NCBI RefSeq assembly: GCF_001499905.1
Contig: NZ_LQIS01000053.1
Location: 124,001 to 188,000, forward strand
Reading direction: 5' to 3'
Length of the DNA stretch: 64,000 nucleotides
Origin: Mycobacterium sp. GA-1285
Lineage (GTDB): Bacteria > Actinomycetota > Actinomycetes > Mycobacteriales > Mycobacteriaceae
This document shows, piece after piece, positions 33,817-42,509 of the stretch. The notes beneath the pieces were generated by a model, which worked only from the letters and a program-made list of their open reading frames with translations, made no database searches and was not told the origin of the DNA. The position numbers and the translations under genes are program-made. Each line of letters opens with the position of its first letter. The stretch's first letter is position 1.

Positions 33817-33932
33817 GCGTCGACCTCGATCGCGTCCGCCGGAGGCTTATCGCCTCAGCACCGAAGCCACTCGTGCGGGGCTTCGAACCAGAGCGCTTCC
33901 GCGCGCGAGCGTCCTACGTACACTTACAAATC

Positions 33933-34715
33933 GTGGGCATTCTGTTAGGTCTCGCACCGTGGCTCGTTTACTGGGTGCTCGTCGGCAACGTCCCGTTCAC
34001 CGTCGCGGCTCTGGTCGCTCTCGCGGTCGCGGTTGGCGCATTCGCGCTGGGGCGGTTGCGGGGCGGCCCCGGCCGCGTACTCGAAATCGGTGCGGTGGCA
34101 ACGTTTCTGGTCTTGACGGTGCTGACTTTCATCCTCGACCAGTCATTCCTGGAACGGTGGATGCAGCCGGTGGGCAACGCCGGCATCTTCCTGGTGACGC
34201 TCACCGGCGTCTTGATCGGGAAGCCGTTCGTGCGGGAGTTCGCCGAAGAAGGCCAACCGCCTCACGTCGTCAAGAGCGACCTGTTCGCGGGTGTCACCTC
34301 GCAGCTGACGTGGATTTGGGTGGCGGTGTTCGCCGGCATGACGCTGTCGTCGGCGATCCCGCCGCTCGTCGACCGCGACGCGACATTCCGGGACACGGAG
34401 TCGCCGCTGTCGTTCATCTGCTACTGGGTCATCCCGTTCGCGTTGTTGGCCGGCGCGGCGTTCGCGACGCGGGTGTTGCCGGAACGCATCGCCGCCGGCG
34501 CCGACGACATCGTCCGCAAGACGTCGTTCGTGGCATTCGCCGAAGCCGAGATCGACCAACTGATGTATCTGGCAACCGAACACGCCAACCGGGAGGTGGG
34601 CCCCGGCAAGGAGGCCTACGACATCAAGATCGGAAGCAAGGGCATTCCGTTGACCGGCGACGAGACGCGCGAGTCCTGGCCCTCGACGTACAAGGTGCGC
34701 GAGAAGAAGCGGTGA
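33933..34715 (+). CDS. Polytopic membrane protein, unknown function
   Basis: The 260-residue protein has about six to seven membrane segments (VGILLGLAPWLVYWVLVG, FTVAALVALAVAVGAFALG, VLEIGAVATFLVLTVLTF, NAGIFLVTLTGVLIG, LTWIWVAVFAGMTL, LSFICYWVIPFALLAGAAF) and a soluble C-terminal 80 residues rich in charged residues. The pattern recalls intracellular septation protein A-like proteins, but I do not assign a family. Start uncertain: GTG at 33933, or GTG at 33873 adding 20 residues with no better signal. Confidence 0.68.
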   Translation: MGILLGLAPWLVYWVLVGNVPFTVAALVALAVAVGAFALGRLRGGPGRVLEIGAVATFLVLTVLTFILDQSFLERWMQPVGNAGIFLVTLTGVLIGKPFVREFAEEGQPPHVVKSDLFAGVTSQLTWIWVAVFAGMTLSSAIPPLVDRDATFRDTESPLSFICYWVIPFALLAGAAFATRVLPERIAAGADDIVRKTSFVAFAEAEIDQLMYLATEHANREVGPGKEAYDIKIGSKGIPLTGDETRESWPSTYKVREKKR

Positions 34716-34971
34716 TCGCACAGGGAACCGCAGACCGACGATGCGTTGCGGTGTCGCGTCTAAGCTCAACCTCCGCCGAAATGATATGGGCGCAAGGCGA
34801 TTTCGCCGGTGATGTCACTGGTTGCGGTCAACCCCTGTGAACGCGGGGACGGATGGTGGGTCGACGCACAACAACCCGACACCCGCGAGCGCGTTGACCG
34901 GATATCCTTCCGAGTCCGATTTCGTTCCATGCATACTGCACTTCACGAGCCGGCAACAGAGAGGGAGCGCC

Positions 34972-35448
34972 ATGGGAAGCAGATGGGCGTCGGCGGCCGC
35001 CGCCGTGATCGCGGCGGGCGTGGTGACGCTGGGTCTGGCAGCCCCTGCTAACGGCACGGATCAGATCACGGCGAACGCGCTCGGCACATACGAGGCCACA
35101 TACGAGTGGGGACCGAAGACGTGGGTGGTTACGCCGTGCGAGGGCGACGCGTTCCAATGTGTGCACGTCACCGAGTACAACGTGGACGACACCGAGCGGA
35201 AGTCGCCGCAATGGAGCGCCAACGCCTACTGGCAGGTCGGCTGGTGGATCGTCCGGGACGCACTAACGGCCCAAGCACTCACATGCGAAGACGGGTCGCA
35301 GCATGACCTGCCGATGACCTACACGTGGGACGCCGCGACGGGCGAAGGTCTGCGGTCCTACCACGAACCAGGGATATGCGGCGACGCCTACAACGGTTAC
35401 AACAGATTCGAGGCGAAAAAGCTCGGTCCCGCGCCGGTGCCGCTGTAG
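34972..35448 (+). CDS. Secreted protein of unknown function
   Basis: The 158-residue protein has a clear signal peptide (AAAAVIAAGVVTLGLAAPANG, cleavage near 26-28). The mature part has four to five Cys (TPCEGDAFQCVHVTEY, LTCEDG, GICGD) that could form disulfides, and many aromatic residues. The ATG at 34972 follows GAGGGAGCG. Resembles the many small secreted mycobacterial proteins without known role. Confidence 0.75.
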   Translation: MGSRWASAAAAVIAAGVVTLGLAAPANGTDQITANALGTYEATYEWGPKTWVVTPCEGDAFQCVHVTEYNVDDTERKSPQWSANAYWQVGWWIVRDALTAQALTCEDGSQHDLPMTYTWDAATGEGLRSYHEPGICGDAYNGYNRFEAKKLGPAPVPL

Positions 35449-35571
35449 GCACTGGAGCAGGTTCAGCACATTCGCGCAGTCGACACGATGAGATCCCAGG
35501 AGCCTGCATGGTCGGCGTTGACTCGACCTCCAATGCCAACGAGACTCGACATCACACCGCGGTTTGGAGAC

Positions 35572-35955
35572 ATGATGGATCGTCCTGAGGTTGTGAAGAA
35601 GGATCAACTCAGTAACCCGCGGATTGAGCAGAGCAGCGGCATGCAGCGCGGCCAGGCGTTTCATCACGAAGGCGTGTGGGCGGGTTTTTCCGCTTTTCCC
35701 GGCGGAGCATCAACCGGCTGGCATCACCATGGCGACTACGCCACGTATGGCTACATCACCGAGGGAAAGATGACGGTTGAGTTCGGGAAGGGCGGAGCGG
35801 AAGTCGTCGAGGTGGAAGAAGGCGACTTCGTCTATATTCCAGCGCGGATGGTGCACCGCGAATCACTATCCGCCGCGGGCGGTGCCGGAGTGGTGATCCG
35901 CGTTGGGGGCGACGGTCCCACTGTCTATAACGTCGACGGACCGGACGAGGATTGA
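35572..35955 (+). CDS. Small cupin-fold protein
   Basis: The 127-residue single-domain cupin: GWHHHGDYATYGYITEGKMTVEFG forms motif 1 with three His, and GDFVYIPARMVHRES forms motif 2 with the last His, giving a plausible metal site. Single-domain cupins can be dioxygenases, isomerases or sensors; none is indicated. ATG at 35572 (35575 also possible). An extended frame to 35488 is not conserved-looking. Confidence 0.78.
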   Translation: MMDRPEVVKKDQLSNPRIEQSSGMQRGQAFHHEGVWAGFSAFPGGASTGWHHHGDYATYGYITEGKMTVEFGKGGAEVVEVEEGDFVYIPARMVHRESLSAAGGAGVVIRVGGDGPTVYNVDGPDED

Positions 35956-35994
35956 CGTAAGCGATTCGCAGACACCACGGTCCTCCCGTCCGAT

Positions 35995-37494
35995 TCAGTC
36001 CAGGTAGTCGCGCAGCACCTGAGATCGGCTGGGGTGGCGCAACTTTGACATCGTCTTCGATTCGATCTGGCGGATACGCTCGCGCGTCACGCCGTACACC
36101 TGACCGATCTCGTCGAGCGTGCGCGGCTGACCATCGGTGAGTCCGAACCGCAACCGCACAACGCCGGCTTCACGCTCGGAAAGCGTTTCCAGTACCGACT
36201 GCAACTGATCCTGCAGCAGCGTGAACGACACCGCATCCACGGCCACCACGGCCTCGGAATCCTCGATGAAATCGCCCAGCTGCGAATCGCCCTCGTCGCC
36301 GATGGTCTGGTCCAGCGAGATGGGCTCACGCGCGTACTGCTGGATCTCCAGCACCTTCTCCGGCGTGATGTCCATCTCCTTGGCCAGCTCTTCGGGAGTG
36401 GGCTCGCGGCCCAGGTCCTGGAGCAGCTCACGCTGGATGCGGCCGAGCTTGTTGATCACCTCGACCATGTGCACAGGGATGCGGATGGTGCGGGCCTGGT
36501 CGGCCATCGCGCGGGTGATCGCCTGGCGGATCCACCAGGTGGCATAGGTGGAGAACTTGTAGCCCTTGGTGTAGTCGAACTTCTCGACGGCGCGGATCAG
36601 GCCCAGGTTGCCTTCCTGGATGAGGTCTAGGAACGCCATTCCGCGACCGGTGTATCGCTTGGCCAGCGATACCACCAGACGCAAGTTCGCTTCCAGCAGA
36701 TGGTTTTTCGCGCGGTCGCCGTCGCGACATATCCATTGCATGTCGCGACGCTGCTGCACCGGCAGCTTCTCGCCGCGCTCGGCCATCTCGGCCAGTCTCT
36801 GGGTCGCGTACAACCCGGCCTCGATGCGCTTGGCCAGCTCGACCTCTTCTTCGGCGTTGAGCAGCGCGACCTTGCCGATCTGCTTGAGGTAGGCGCGCAC
36901 CGAGTCGGCCGACGCGGTCAGTTCGGCGTCTTTGCGGGCCTGCCGAAGCGCCTCGGATTCCTCTTCGTCCCAGACGAAGTCGCCGGATGCCTTGTCCTTC
37001 TCCGACGGCTCGGCGATCTCGTCGTCCTCCGCGACAGCGTCGTCGCCGGCTTCGGCGGCGACCGGGGCGTCGCCCTCGGCGGCCTCCGCACCGTCTTCGG
37101 CGGGCTCGTCGTCGACCTCGAGATCCTCCAGGTCGATGTCGGTGTCCTCGACCTCGAGGTCCTCGTCAGGCTCGGCTTCGATGTCGTCGGTCTCGAGGTC
37201 GTCGGCCTCGGCCTCGATCTTGGTGGTGTCGGGTTCAGCCGCAGTGGCCTTCTTGGCGCGACTTCGGGGCGCCGCGGTCTTTGCGGCCTTCGAAGCCTTC
37301 GCTGGTGCTTTGCCTGTGGTGCTTGCCTTGGCTGCGGCTTTGGCGGGTGCCTTGGTGGCGCGGGTCTTGGCGGCCTTCTTGGCCGGGGCCGTCCCGTTGG
37401 CCGACTTCGCCGCGGTCTTTTTGGCGGGGGCGGATTTGGTAGCGGTGCGCTTCACCGGCTCATCGGTTGCCGGGCTTGCCTTTGTCGCTGCCAC
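35995..37494 (-). CDS. sigA: Principal sigma factor SigA (RpoD/MysA)
   Basis: The 499-residue housekeeping sigma factor starts with an Ala/Lys-rich basic tract (about residues 1-85), then a Glu/Asp-rich stretch (about 90-170), both typical of actinobacterial SigA. Region 1.2 begins SADSVRAYLKQIGKVALLNAEEEVELAKRIEAGL; region 2 contains KFDYTKGYKFSTYATWWIRQAI; region 4 TLDEIGQVYGVTRERIRQIESKTMSKLRHPSRS. Start: GTG at 37494, six bases after GAGGAAAGG; GTG at 37500 is too close to that site. The upstream 200 bp hold its promoter, not located here. Confidence 0.97.
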   Translation of the reverse strand: MAATKASPATDEPVKRTATKSAPAKKTAAKSANGTAPAKKAAKTRATKAPAKAAAKASTTGKAPAKASKAAKTAAPRSRAKKATAAEPDTTKIEAEADDLETDDIEAEPDEDLEVEDTDIDLEDLEVDDEPAEDGAEAAEGDAPVAAEAGDDAVAEDDEIAEPSEKDKASGDFVWDEEESEALRQARKDAELTASADSVRAYLKQIGKVALLNAEEEVELAKRIEAGLYATQRLAEMAERGEKLPVQQRRDMQWICRDGDRAKNHLLEANLRLVVSLAKRYTGRGMAFLDLIQEGNLGLIRAVEKFDYTKGYKFSTYATWWIRQAITRAMADQARTIRIPVHMVEVINKLGRIQRELLQDLGREPTPEELAKEMDITPEKVLEIQQYAREPISLDQTIGDEGDSQLGDFIEDSEAVVAVDAVSFTLLQDQLQSVLETLSEREAGVVRLRFGLTDGQPRTLDEIGQVYGVTRERIRQIESKTMSKLRHPSRSQVLRDYLD

Positions 37495-37696
37495 GTACAC
37501 CCTTTCCTCGTGCTACCTCATCGCAGGCTGGGCCCACCGCGAAGCGCGGGGAGGTAAGCCCCATCGATGAGCGTCGGCTGTCGAATATCGGCGGTTGATA
37601 ATCGCCGCTATCCAGGCTGCGGCCGCCGTCGACCATTGTAACGACAGTGTGCGAGAACGCCGCCTTCAGCGGCAAATCGACGGGTCTCGGGCGTGG

Positions 37697-38503
37697 CTAC
37701 TTCGCGGTAGCTGTGACGTCCACCTCAGCGGCCATCGCCGCGCCCACGATGCCCGCGGTGTTCTGCAGAGCCGCGGCCACCACCGGCGTGCGGTTCTTCA
37801 GCAGCGGAATCCATTTCTCGGCCTTGCGGCTGATGCCGCCGCCGGCGATGAACAGGTCCGGCCAGATCGCGTTTTCGACCGCTACCAGCACCTTCGTCAC
37901 TTCGACGGTCCAGCGCTCATAGTTCCAGCCCTTGCGTTCCTTCACCGACGACGCGGCGCGGTGCTCGGCTTCCTTGCCGCCTACCTCGAGGTGGCCGAAC
38001 TCGGTGTTCGGCAGCAGCACGCCGTTGTGGATGACCGCCGAACCGATCCCGGTGCCGAAGGTCAACAGCACGATGACGCCGGTGTTGTCTCGGCCCGCGC
38101 CGAACTTCTCCTCGGCCAACCCGGCAGCGTCGGCGTCGTTGAGGACCGTGACCGGCTGTCCGTCGAGCGCGTTGCTGTAGAACTCGCTGGCATTGCTGCC
38201 GATCCAGCCCTTGTCGACGTTGGCCGCGGTGCGCACGATTCCGTCGGTGACAACGCCGGGGTAGGTGACGCCGACCTTCTCGGTCCAGCCGAATTCGCGG
38301 ACGACGGCCGCGACCGTCGTGCTGACCGCCTCGGGGGTGGCGGGCTGCGGGGTGGGCAGCTTGAATCGCTCGCCGATCAGTTGTCCGGTGTTCAGGTCGA
38401 CGATGCCGCCCTTGACGCCGCTGCCGCCGACGTCGATTCCGAACCCGCGCCGCTGGCTCCCGTTGACGCTCTGGGCGGCGGCGGGTGAATTGGTCGCGGT
38501 CAT
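37697..38503 (-). CDS. ppgK: Polyphosphate glucokinase
   Basis: The 268-residue ROK-type kinase phosphorylates glucose with polyphosphate or ATP. Phosphate-binding GFGIDVGGSGVKGGIVDL near 20-37, TVLNDADAAGLAEEKFG with the catalytic Asp, LTFGTGIGSAVIHNGVLLPNTEFGHLE. The ATG at 38503 is five bases past AGGAG; the in-frame TTG before it is not needed. Neighbouring suhB is divergent. Confidence 0.95.
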   Translation of the reverse strand: MTATNSPAAAQSVNGSQRRGFGIDVGGSGVKGGIVDLNTGQLIGERFKLPTPQPATPEAVSTTVAAVVREFGWTEKVGVTYPGVVTDGIVRTAANVDKGWIGSNASEFYSNALDGQPVTVLNDADAAGLAEEKFGAGRDNTGVIVLLTFGTGIGSAVIHNGVLLPNTEFGHLEVGGKEAEHRAASSVKERKGWNYERWTVEVTKVLVAVENAIWPDLFIAGGGISRKAEKWIPLLKNRTPVVAAALQNTAGIVGAAMAAEVDVTATAK

Positions 38504-38640
38504 CAACGCTCCTCTACTCCGGGCAGGCGTGCCGCAGCCACGTCATGCGCCCCACACCTTAGTGCTTCGGAAGTGGCCGCGCGGGACTGTCGGACAGACA
38601 GTCGGCGACAACGTCGACCGAAACGTGCTGCGATGGGTGC

Positions 38641-39489
38641 ATGCCCGACAACGACGCCGATCCCGTCCTGCTGCGCTCGGTCGCCGAGCAGCTGGCCACC
38701 GAAGCGGCCGCCTTCGTGCGGCAGCGCCGCGCAGAGGTTTTCGGCGGCCACGGCTCGCCCACAGACGATTCGGGGCTGCGAACCAAGAGCTCGCCCACCG
38801 ACCCCGTCACCGTCGTCGACACAGAAACCGAGCGGCTGATTCGCGACAGGCTGGCAGAGCTACGGCCCGGAGAGCCCGTGCTCGGCGAAGAGGAGGGCGG
38901 GACCCCCGCGCACGGGGACGACCTCACCTGGGTGCTCGATCCGATCGACGGCACGGTCAACTTCGTCTACGGCCTGGAGGCCTACGCGGTATCGGTGGCC
39001 GTGCAGCGCCGCGGGAGCTCGGTGGCGGGCGCGGTCGCGAACGTGCCCGCCGGCGCGGTGTACTCAGCAGCGCTGGGCCACGGCGCCTATCTGCGGAACG
39101 CCGAAGGCGCCGCACAACTGCACGCCAGCGCAGCCGACGATCTGTCGATGTCGTTGTTGGGCACGGGATTCTCGTACGACCGCGAACAGCGGGCCCGGCA
39201 GGCCGCGGTGCTCACACGGGTCCTACCCGAGGTGCGCGATGTGCGCCGGATCGGATCGTGCGCGCTGGATTTGTGCATGGTGGCCGCGGGGCAACTCGAC
39301 GCGTATTACGAGGACGGCGTCCACCTGTGGGACTGGGCCGCCGGAGCGCTGATCGCCGCGGAGGCAGGGGCCACGCTGCAGTTGCCGCAGGGAAGCGGGG
39401 CGACGGGTGGGCCGGGGTTCATCACGGCCGCGGCGCCGGGCGTCGCGGCAGCCTTGGACGACGTGCTGCGCCGGGCGGGCGCACCCTAG
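38641..39489 (+). CDS. suhB: Inositol-1-monophosphatase SuhB
   Basis: The 282-residue Mg-dependent phosphatase hydrolyses inositol 1-phosphate for phosphatidylinositol and mycothiol synthesis. Metal ligands are visible in GEEEGG, DPIDGTVNFVYGLEAYAVS and, in the C-terminal half, HLWDWAAGALIAAEAGA. ATG at 38641. Divergent from ppgK, convergent with cei. Confidence 0.95.
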   Translation: MPDNDADPVLLRSVAEQLATEAAAFVRQRRAEVFGGHGSPTDDSGLRTKSSPTDPVTVVDTETERLIRDRLAELRPGEPVLGEEEGGTPAHGDDLTWVLDPIDGTVNFVYGLEAYAVSVAVQRRGSSVAGAVANVPAGAVYSAALGHGAYLRNAEGAAQLHASAADDLSMSLLGTGFSYDREQRARQAAVLTRVLPEVRDVRRIGSCALDLCMVAAGQLDAYYEDGVHLWDWAAGALIAAEAGATLQLPQGSGATGGPGFITAAAPGVAAALDDVLRRAGAP

Positions 39490-39523
39490 ACAGTCGAATC
39501 GCGCTGTCCGACACCAACTAAGC

Positions 39524-40180
39524 TCAGCAGGTCCCCGAGTGGATCTTCGGCAGCAGCTCGGAATCGGCCGCCTGAGTGGCGTCGGGCCGCAGGCTGGCCA
39601 GCACCGCCTCGATGTCGTCGCTGCTGCTCAGCTCCGTGAAATCGGTGCCGAGAGCCAGGTCGACGCTGTCGTCGCCGCGCTCGTCCTGGAACAATTCGGT
39701 GCACGGCGCCACGAGCCACACCGCGGCGGCCGCGGCACGTCCGGCCTCGCCGAACCGGATCTGACCCTGGCATTCCAGGCGCGCGGTTGCGTAGATCGGA
39801 TCGTTTGCCGCGGTCGGCTCGGCGAACCCGAGGTCCTTCAGCGCGCCGGCCACCTCGGAGGCCTGACCGCCCTGACCGCTGGCGTTGAGCACCCTGATCT
39901 TGGTGTCGGCGAGGCGGGCCGGGCTCACGTCGACCATGTCGGCGCGCGATACCCGTTCACCCAGCGTCGGGGTGGGCGCGCCGGGGTCGCTGGGTGCAGG
40001 CGGTGGATTGCAGATCGCCGCCTCCGGCACGTCGGCGGGACGGTTCAAAGCTATGACCCACACCATCAACGTCACCACCGAAAGCGCGACGAACAACAGA
40101 ACGCCCGGCAGGAAGTTCCGCCGCCGGAAGGGGCGACCGTGTTCGTCGAACGCGGTTCCCTCTGTGATTTGCGCGACCAC
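39524..40180 (-). CDS. cei: Cell envelope integrity protein Cei (Rv2700-like)
   Basis: The 218-residue membrane-anchored protein has an N-terminal cytoplasmic segment, a helix at about 24-43 (FLPGVLLFVALSVVTLMVWVI) and an extracytoplasmic LytR_C-type domain (TKIRVLNASGQGGQASEVAGALKDLGF), with Cys at ICNPPP, ECQGQ, APCTEL and the terminal residue. Rv2700/Cei is needed for envelope integrity and virulence in M. tuberculosis. GTG start at 40180. Confidence 0.9.
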   Translation of the reverse strand: MVAQITEGTAFDEHGRPFRRRNFLPGVLLFVALSVVTLMVWVIALNRPADVPEAAICNPPPAPSDPGAPTPTLGERVSRADMVDVSPARLADTKIRVLNASGQGGQASEVAGALKDLGFAEPTAANDPIYATARLECQGQIRFGEAGRAAAAAVWLVAPCTELFQDERGDDSVDLALGTDFTELSSSDDIEAVLASLRPDATQAADSELLPKIHSGTC

Positions 40181-40347
40181 GAGTGCACTCTAGAGCCCCT
40201 GCTCCCACCCTCTTGGCACCGCACGGCCGACCTTGTGACATAAATCACAGCGGAACGGGTACCAATACGGGCACGAATCGTTTGGTGGATGCGTTCGACG
40301 CTGGTACAAAGCTCTGTCGCACGAGGTTTTATTCGGAGGGGACGAGG

Positions 40348-40650
40348 ATGGCTACCGATTACGACGCCCCACGGCGCACCGAGACCGACGACGTCTCGGA
40401 AGATTCGCTCGAGGAGCTGAAGGCGCGGCGTAACGAGGCCCAGTCGGCGGTCGTGGACGTCGACGAGTCAGAGTCCGCCGAGTCCTTCGAGTTGCCAGGC
40501 GCTGACCTTTCCGGTGAAGAGCTGTCGGTGCGAGTGATCCCTAAGCAGGCCGACGAGTTCACCTGCTCCAGCTGTTTCCTGGTTCACCACCGCAGCCGTC
40601 TGGCCAGCGAGAAGAACGGCGTGATGCTCTGCTCGGACTGCGCGGCGTAA
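40348..40650 (+). CDS. DUF4193 small zinc-ribbon-like protein (Rv2699c-like)
   Basis: The 100-residue, acidic protein ends FTCSSCFLVHHRSRLASEKNGVMLCSDCAA: two CxxC pairs about 23 residues apart, a zinc-ribbon-like arrangement. The ATG at 40348 follows GGAGGGGACGAGG. Highly conserved in mycobacteria and reported as essential in transposon screens, from memory; activity unknown. Confidence 0.88.
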   Translation: MATDYDAPRRTETDDVSEDSLEELKARRNEAQSAVVDVDESESAESFELPGADLSGEELSVRVIPKQADEFTCSSCFLVHHRSRLASEKNGVMLCSDCAA

Positions 40651-40658
40651 CAATTCTC

Positions 40659-40699
40659 TTCGCAGCTCAGCTGCAAGGCCCGATTCGCAGCTCAGCTGC
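40659..40699. repeat. Doubled palindromic 16-mer between convergent genes
   Basis: TTCGCAGCTCAGCTGC occurs at 40659-40674 and 40684-40699. Each copy holds the palindrome GCAGCT-C-AGCTGC. The second copy includes the stop codon of the DUF3093 gene. Either a terminator pair or a small mobile/recombination-derived duplication. Confidence 0.7.
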
Positions 40700-41168
40700 G
40701 GATCGCAGCCAGCACCTTGTCCGGGCGACGACAACTCACCAGCCAATACGGCGTCGGATCATCCGGATCGTCGAGCACCACCAGAACCATGGGGCCCACC
40801 CACGGCCGATGAACGACGTAGGCAGCCGGGTCGAGCTGACGCCCCAGGGCCGCGGACTTGGCGCTGCGTGGCACCTCGGCCGACCGGGTGATCACATCGA
40901 CGGGCAGGTGCGCCGGACCCGCCCAGAGCTCGGCGCCCTCCGGCCCGCTGACGACCCGCACCTCCGTACGCCCCAGCCACAACAGGACGACGACGGCGAC
41001 GGGCAACAGCAGCGCGTACGGCAACCATCGAGGTAGGCCTGGAACGCCCATGTTCACCTCGAGCGCGATCAGCGCCGCGAGGCCCAGACCGGGCGGCCAC
41101 CACCACCACGGCACCCAGAGCCGCTCGCGGTAGCGAACGGATTGCGTCGTGGCGTGCGTCTCGGACAC
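40692..41168 (-). CDS. DUF3093 membrane protein (Rv2698-like)
   Basis: The 158-residue protein has two membrane helices (about 20-40 and 46-62) after RYRERLWVPWWWWPPGLGL, a DUF3093 hallmark, and a soluble C-terminal half with GRQLDPAAYVVHRPWVGPMVLVVLDDPDDPTPYWLVS. GTG at 41168. Divergent from dut with 25 bp between starts. Function unknown. Confidence 0.87.
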   Translation of the reverse strand: MSETHATTQSVRYRERLWVPWWWWPPGLGLAALIALEVNMGVPGLPRWLPYALLLPVAVVVLLWLGRTEVRVVSGPEGAELWAGPAHLPVDVITRSAEVPRSAKSAALGRQLDPAAYVVHRPWVGPMVLVVLDDPDDPTPYWLVSCRRPDKVLAAIRS

Positions 41169-41193
41169 GCGGCCAAGAGTAATCTCTGACGTC

Positions 41194-41658
41194 GTGCCCA
41201 CTTCTCTGGCGGTCGTGCGCCTCGATCCTGATCTGCCGATGCCCAGCCGCGCCCATGACGGCGATGCGGGCGTCGATCTTTTCAGCGCGCTCGACGTCGA
41301 ACTGGCACCCGGTGAACGCGCGCTGGTTCCGACGGGTATCGCGGTGGCCATCCCGCACGGAATGGTCGGGTTGGTGCATCCCCGTTCCGGATTGGCTGCC
41401 CGCGTAGGACTTTCGATCGTCAACAGTCCGGGCACCATCGACGCCGGATACCGCGGCGAGATCAAGGTTTCGCTGATCAACCTCGATCCGCAGGTACCGA
41501 TCGTCGTGAACCGCGGGGACCGCATCGCTCAGTTGTTGGTTCAGCGGGTCGAACTGCCCGAGCTGGTCGAGGTCACGTCGTTCGACGAGGCCGGTCTCGG
41601 TGAAAGCACCCGTGGCGAAGGTGGCCACGGTTCCTCCGGCGGACATGCGAGTTTGTGA
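41194..41658 (+). CDS. dut: Deoxyuridine 5'-triphosphate nucleotidohydrolase
   Basis: The 154-residue homotrimeric dUTPase has all motifs: DAGVDLFS (1), VHPRSGLAARVGLSI (2), NSPGTIDAGYRGEIKV (3), RGDRIAQLLVQRV (4) and the C-terminal arm STRGEGGHGSSGGH (5). It hydrolyses dUTP to dUMP and keeps uracil out of DNA. GTG at 41194; same length as the M. tuberculosis enzyme. The next gene starts one base after its stop. Confidence 0.97.
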   Translation: MPTSLAVVRLDPDLPMPSRAHDGDAGVDLFSALDVELAPGERALVPTGIAVAIPHGMVGLVHPRSGLAARVGLSIVNSPGTIDAGYRGEIKVSLINLDPQVPIVVNRGDRIAQLLVQRVELPELVEVTSFDEAGLGESTRGEGGHGSSGGHASL

Positions 41659-41659
41659 G

Positions 41660-42430
41660 ATGGCATTCGGTAAGCGCAAAGACAACGAGATCGGCGACGG
41701 CGAAGACGTCGTCGGACAGGAGACGACGGGCGCCGTCGACGATGAACTCGAAGGCCCGTTCGACATCGAGGACTTCGACGACGCTGAGACGGCTGCCGCG
41801 GGCCGGCTGGATCTGGGCTCGGTCCTGATCCCCTTGCCCGCAGGTGGTCAGGTGCAGGTCGAGCTCACCGCCCAAGGAGTGCCCAGCGCGGTATGGGTCG
41901 TCACTCCCCACGGCCGGTTCACCATCGCCGCCTACGCCGCTCCCAAGAGCAGCGGCCTATGGCGGGAAATCGCCGCCGAACTCGCCGATTCGCTGCGCAA
42001 GGACGGCGTCAAGGTGTCGATCAAGGATGGGCCGTGGGGTCGCGAGGTCGTCGGCGTGGCATCCGCCCAGCAGGCCCAGGCAGCGCAGCAGGGGCAACCC
42101 GGCGTCGTGCGCTTCATCGGCGTCGACGGCTACCGCTGGATGATCCGCTGCGTCGTCAACGGTCCGCAGGAACACATCGACGCGCTCGCTGCCGAAGCTC
42201 GAGAAGCGTTGGCCGACACGGTGGTTCGTCGCGGAGAGACCCCGCTGCCGGTGCGCACGCCGCTGGCGGTCGAGTTGCCGGAGCCGATGGCCAACCAATT
42301 GCGTGAGGCTGCCGCCCAGCAGGCCGCCCAGGCGCAACAAGCTCAGCAGGCCGGTCAGTCGGAACCGGTCGCGCGCCGCAGCGCCCAGGGATCGGCGATG
42401 CAGCAGTTGCGGACGATCACCGGCGGCTGA
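41660..42430 (+). CDS. DUF3710 protein (Rv2696c-like)
   Basis: The 256-residue soluble protein has an acidic N-terminus (about 1-50), a DUF3710 core (GSVLIPLPAGGQVQVELTAQG ... GPWGREVVG ... VRFIGVDGYRWMIRCVV) and a Gln/Ala-rich C-terminal region. No catalytic motif. It is coupled to dut (one-base gap), so it may share expression with nucleotide metabolism; its own role is unknown. Confidence 0.88.
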   Translation: MAFGKRKDNEIGDGEDVVGQETTGAVDDELEGPFDIEDFDDAETAAAGRLDLGSVLIPLPAGGQVQVELTAQGVPSAVWVVTPHGRFTIAAYAAPKSSGLWREIAAELADSLRKDGVKVSIKDGPWGREVVGVASAQQAQAAQQGQPGVVRFIGVDGYRWMIRCVVNGPQEHIDALAAEAREALADTVVRRGETPLPVRTPLAVELPEPMANQLREAAAQQAAQAQQAQQAGQSEPVARRSAQGSAMQQLRTITGG

Positions 42431-42509
42431 TTCTTCGACTACGCGGTTCATCCCACGCACCGGCTGCGTGCGATCCACCGGTTAGTGCCGGCCGACCAGC
42501 CGGCGGGCG

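Noticed and set aside
34716..34971. A gene or RNA in the 256-bp gap before the secreted-protein gene
   Set aside because: Only short frames without ribosome-binding sites and no clear hairpins or tRNA-like structure were seen.
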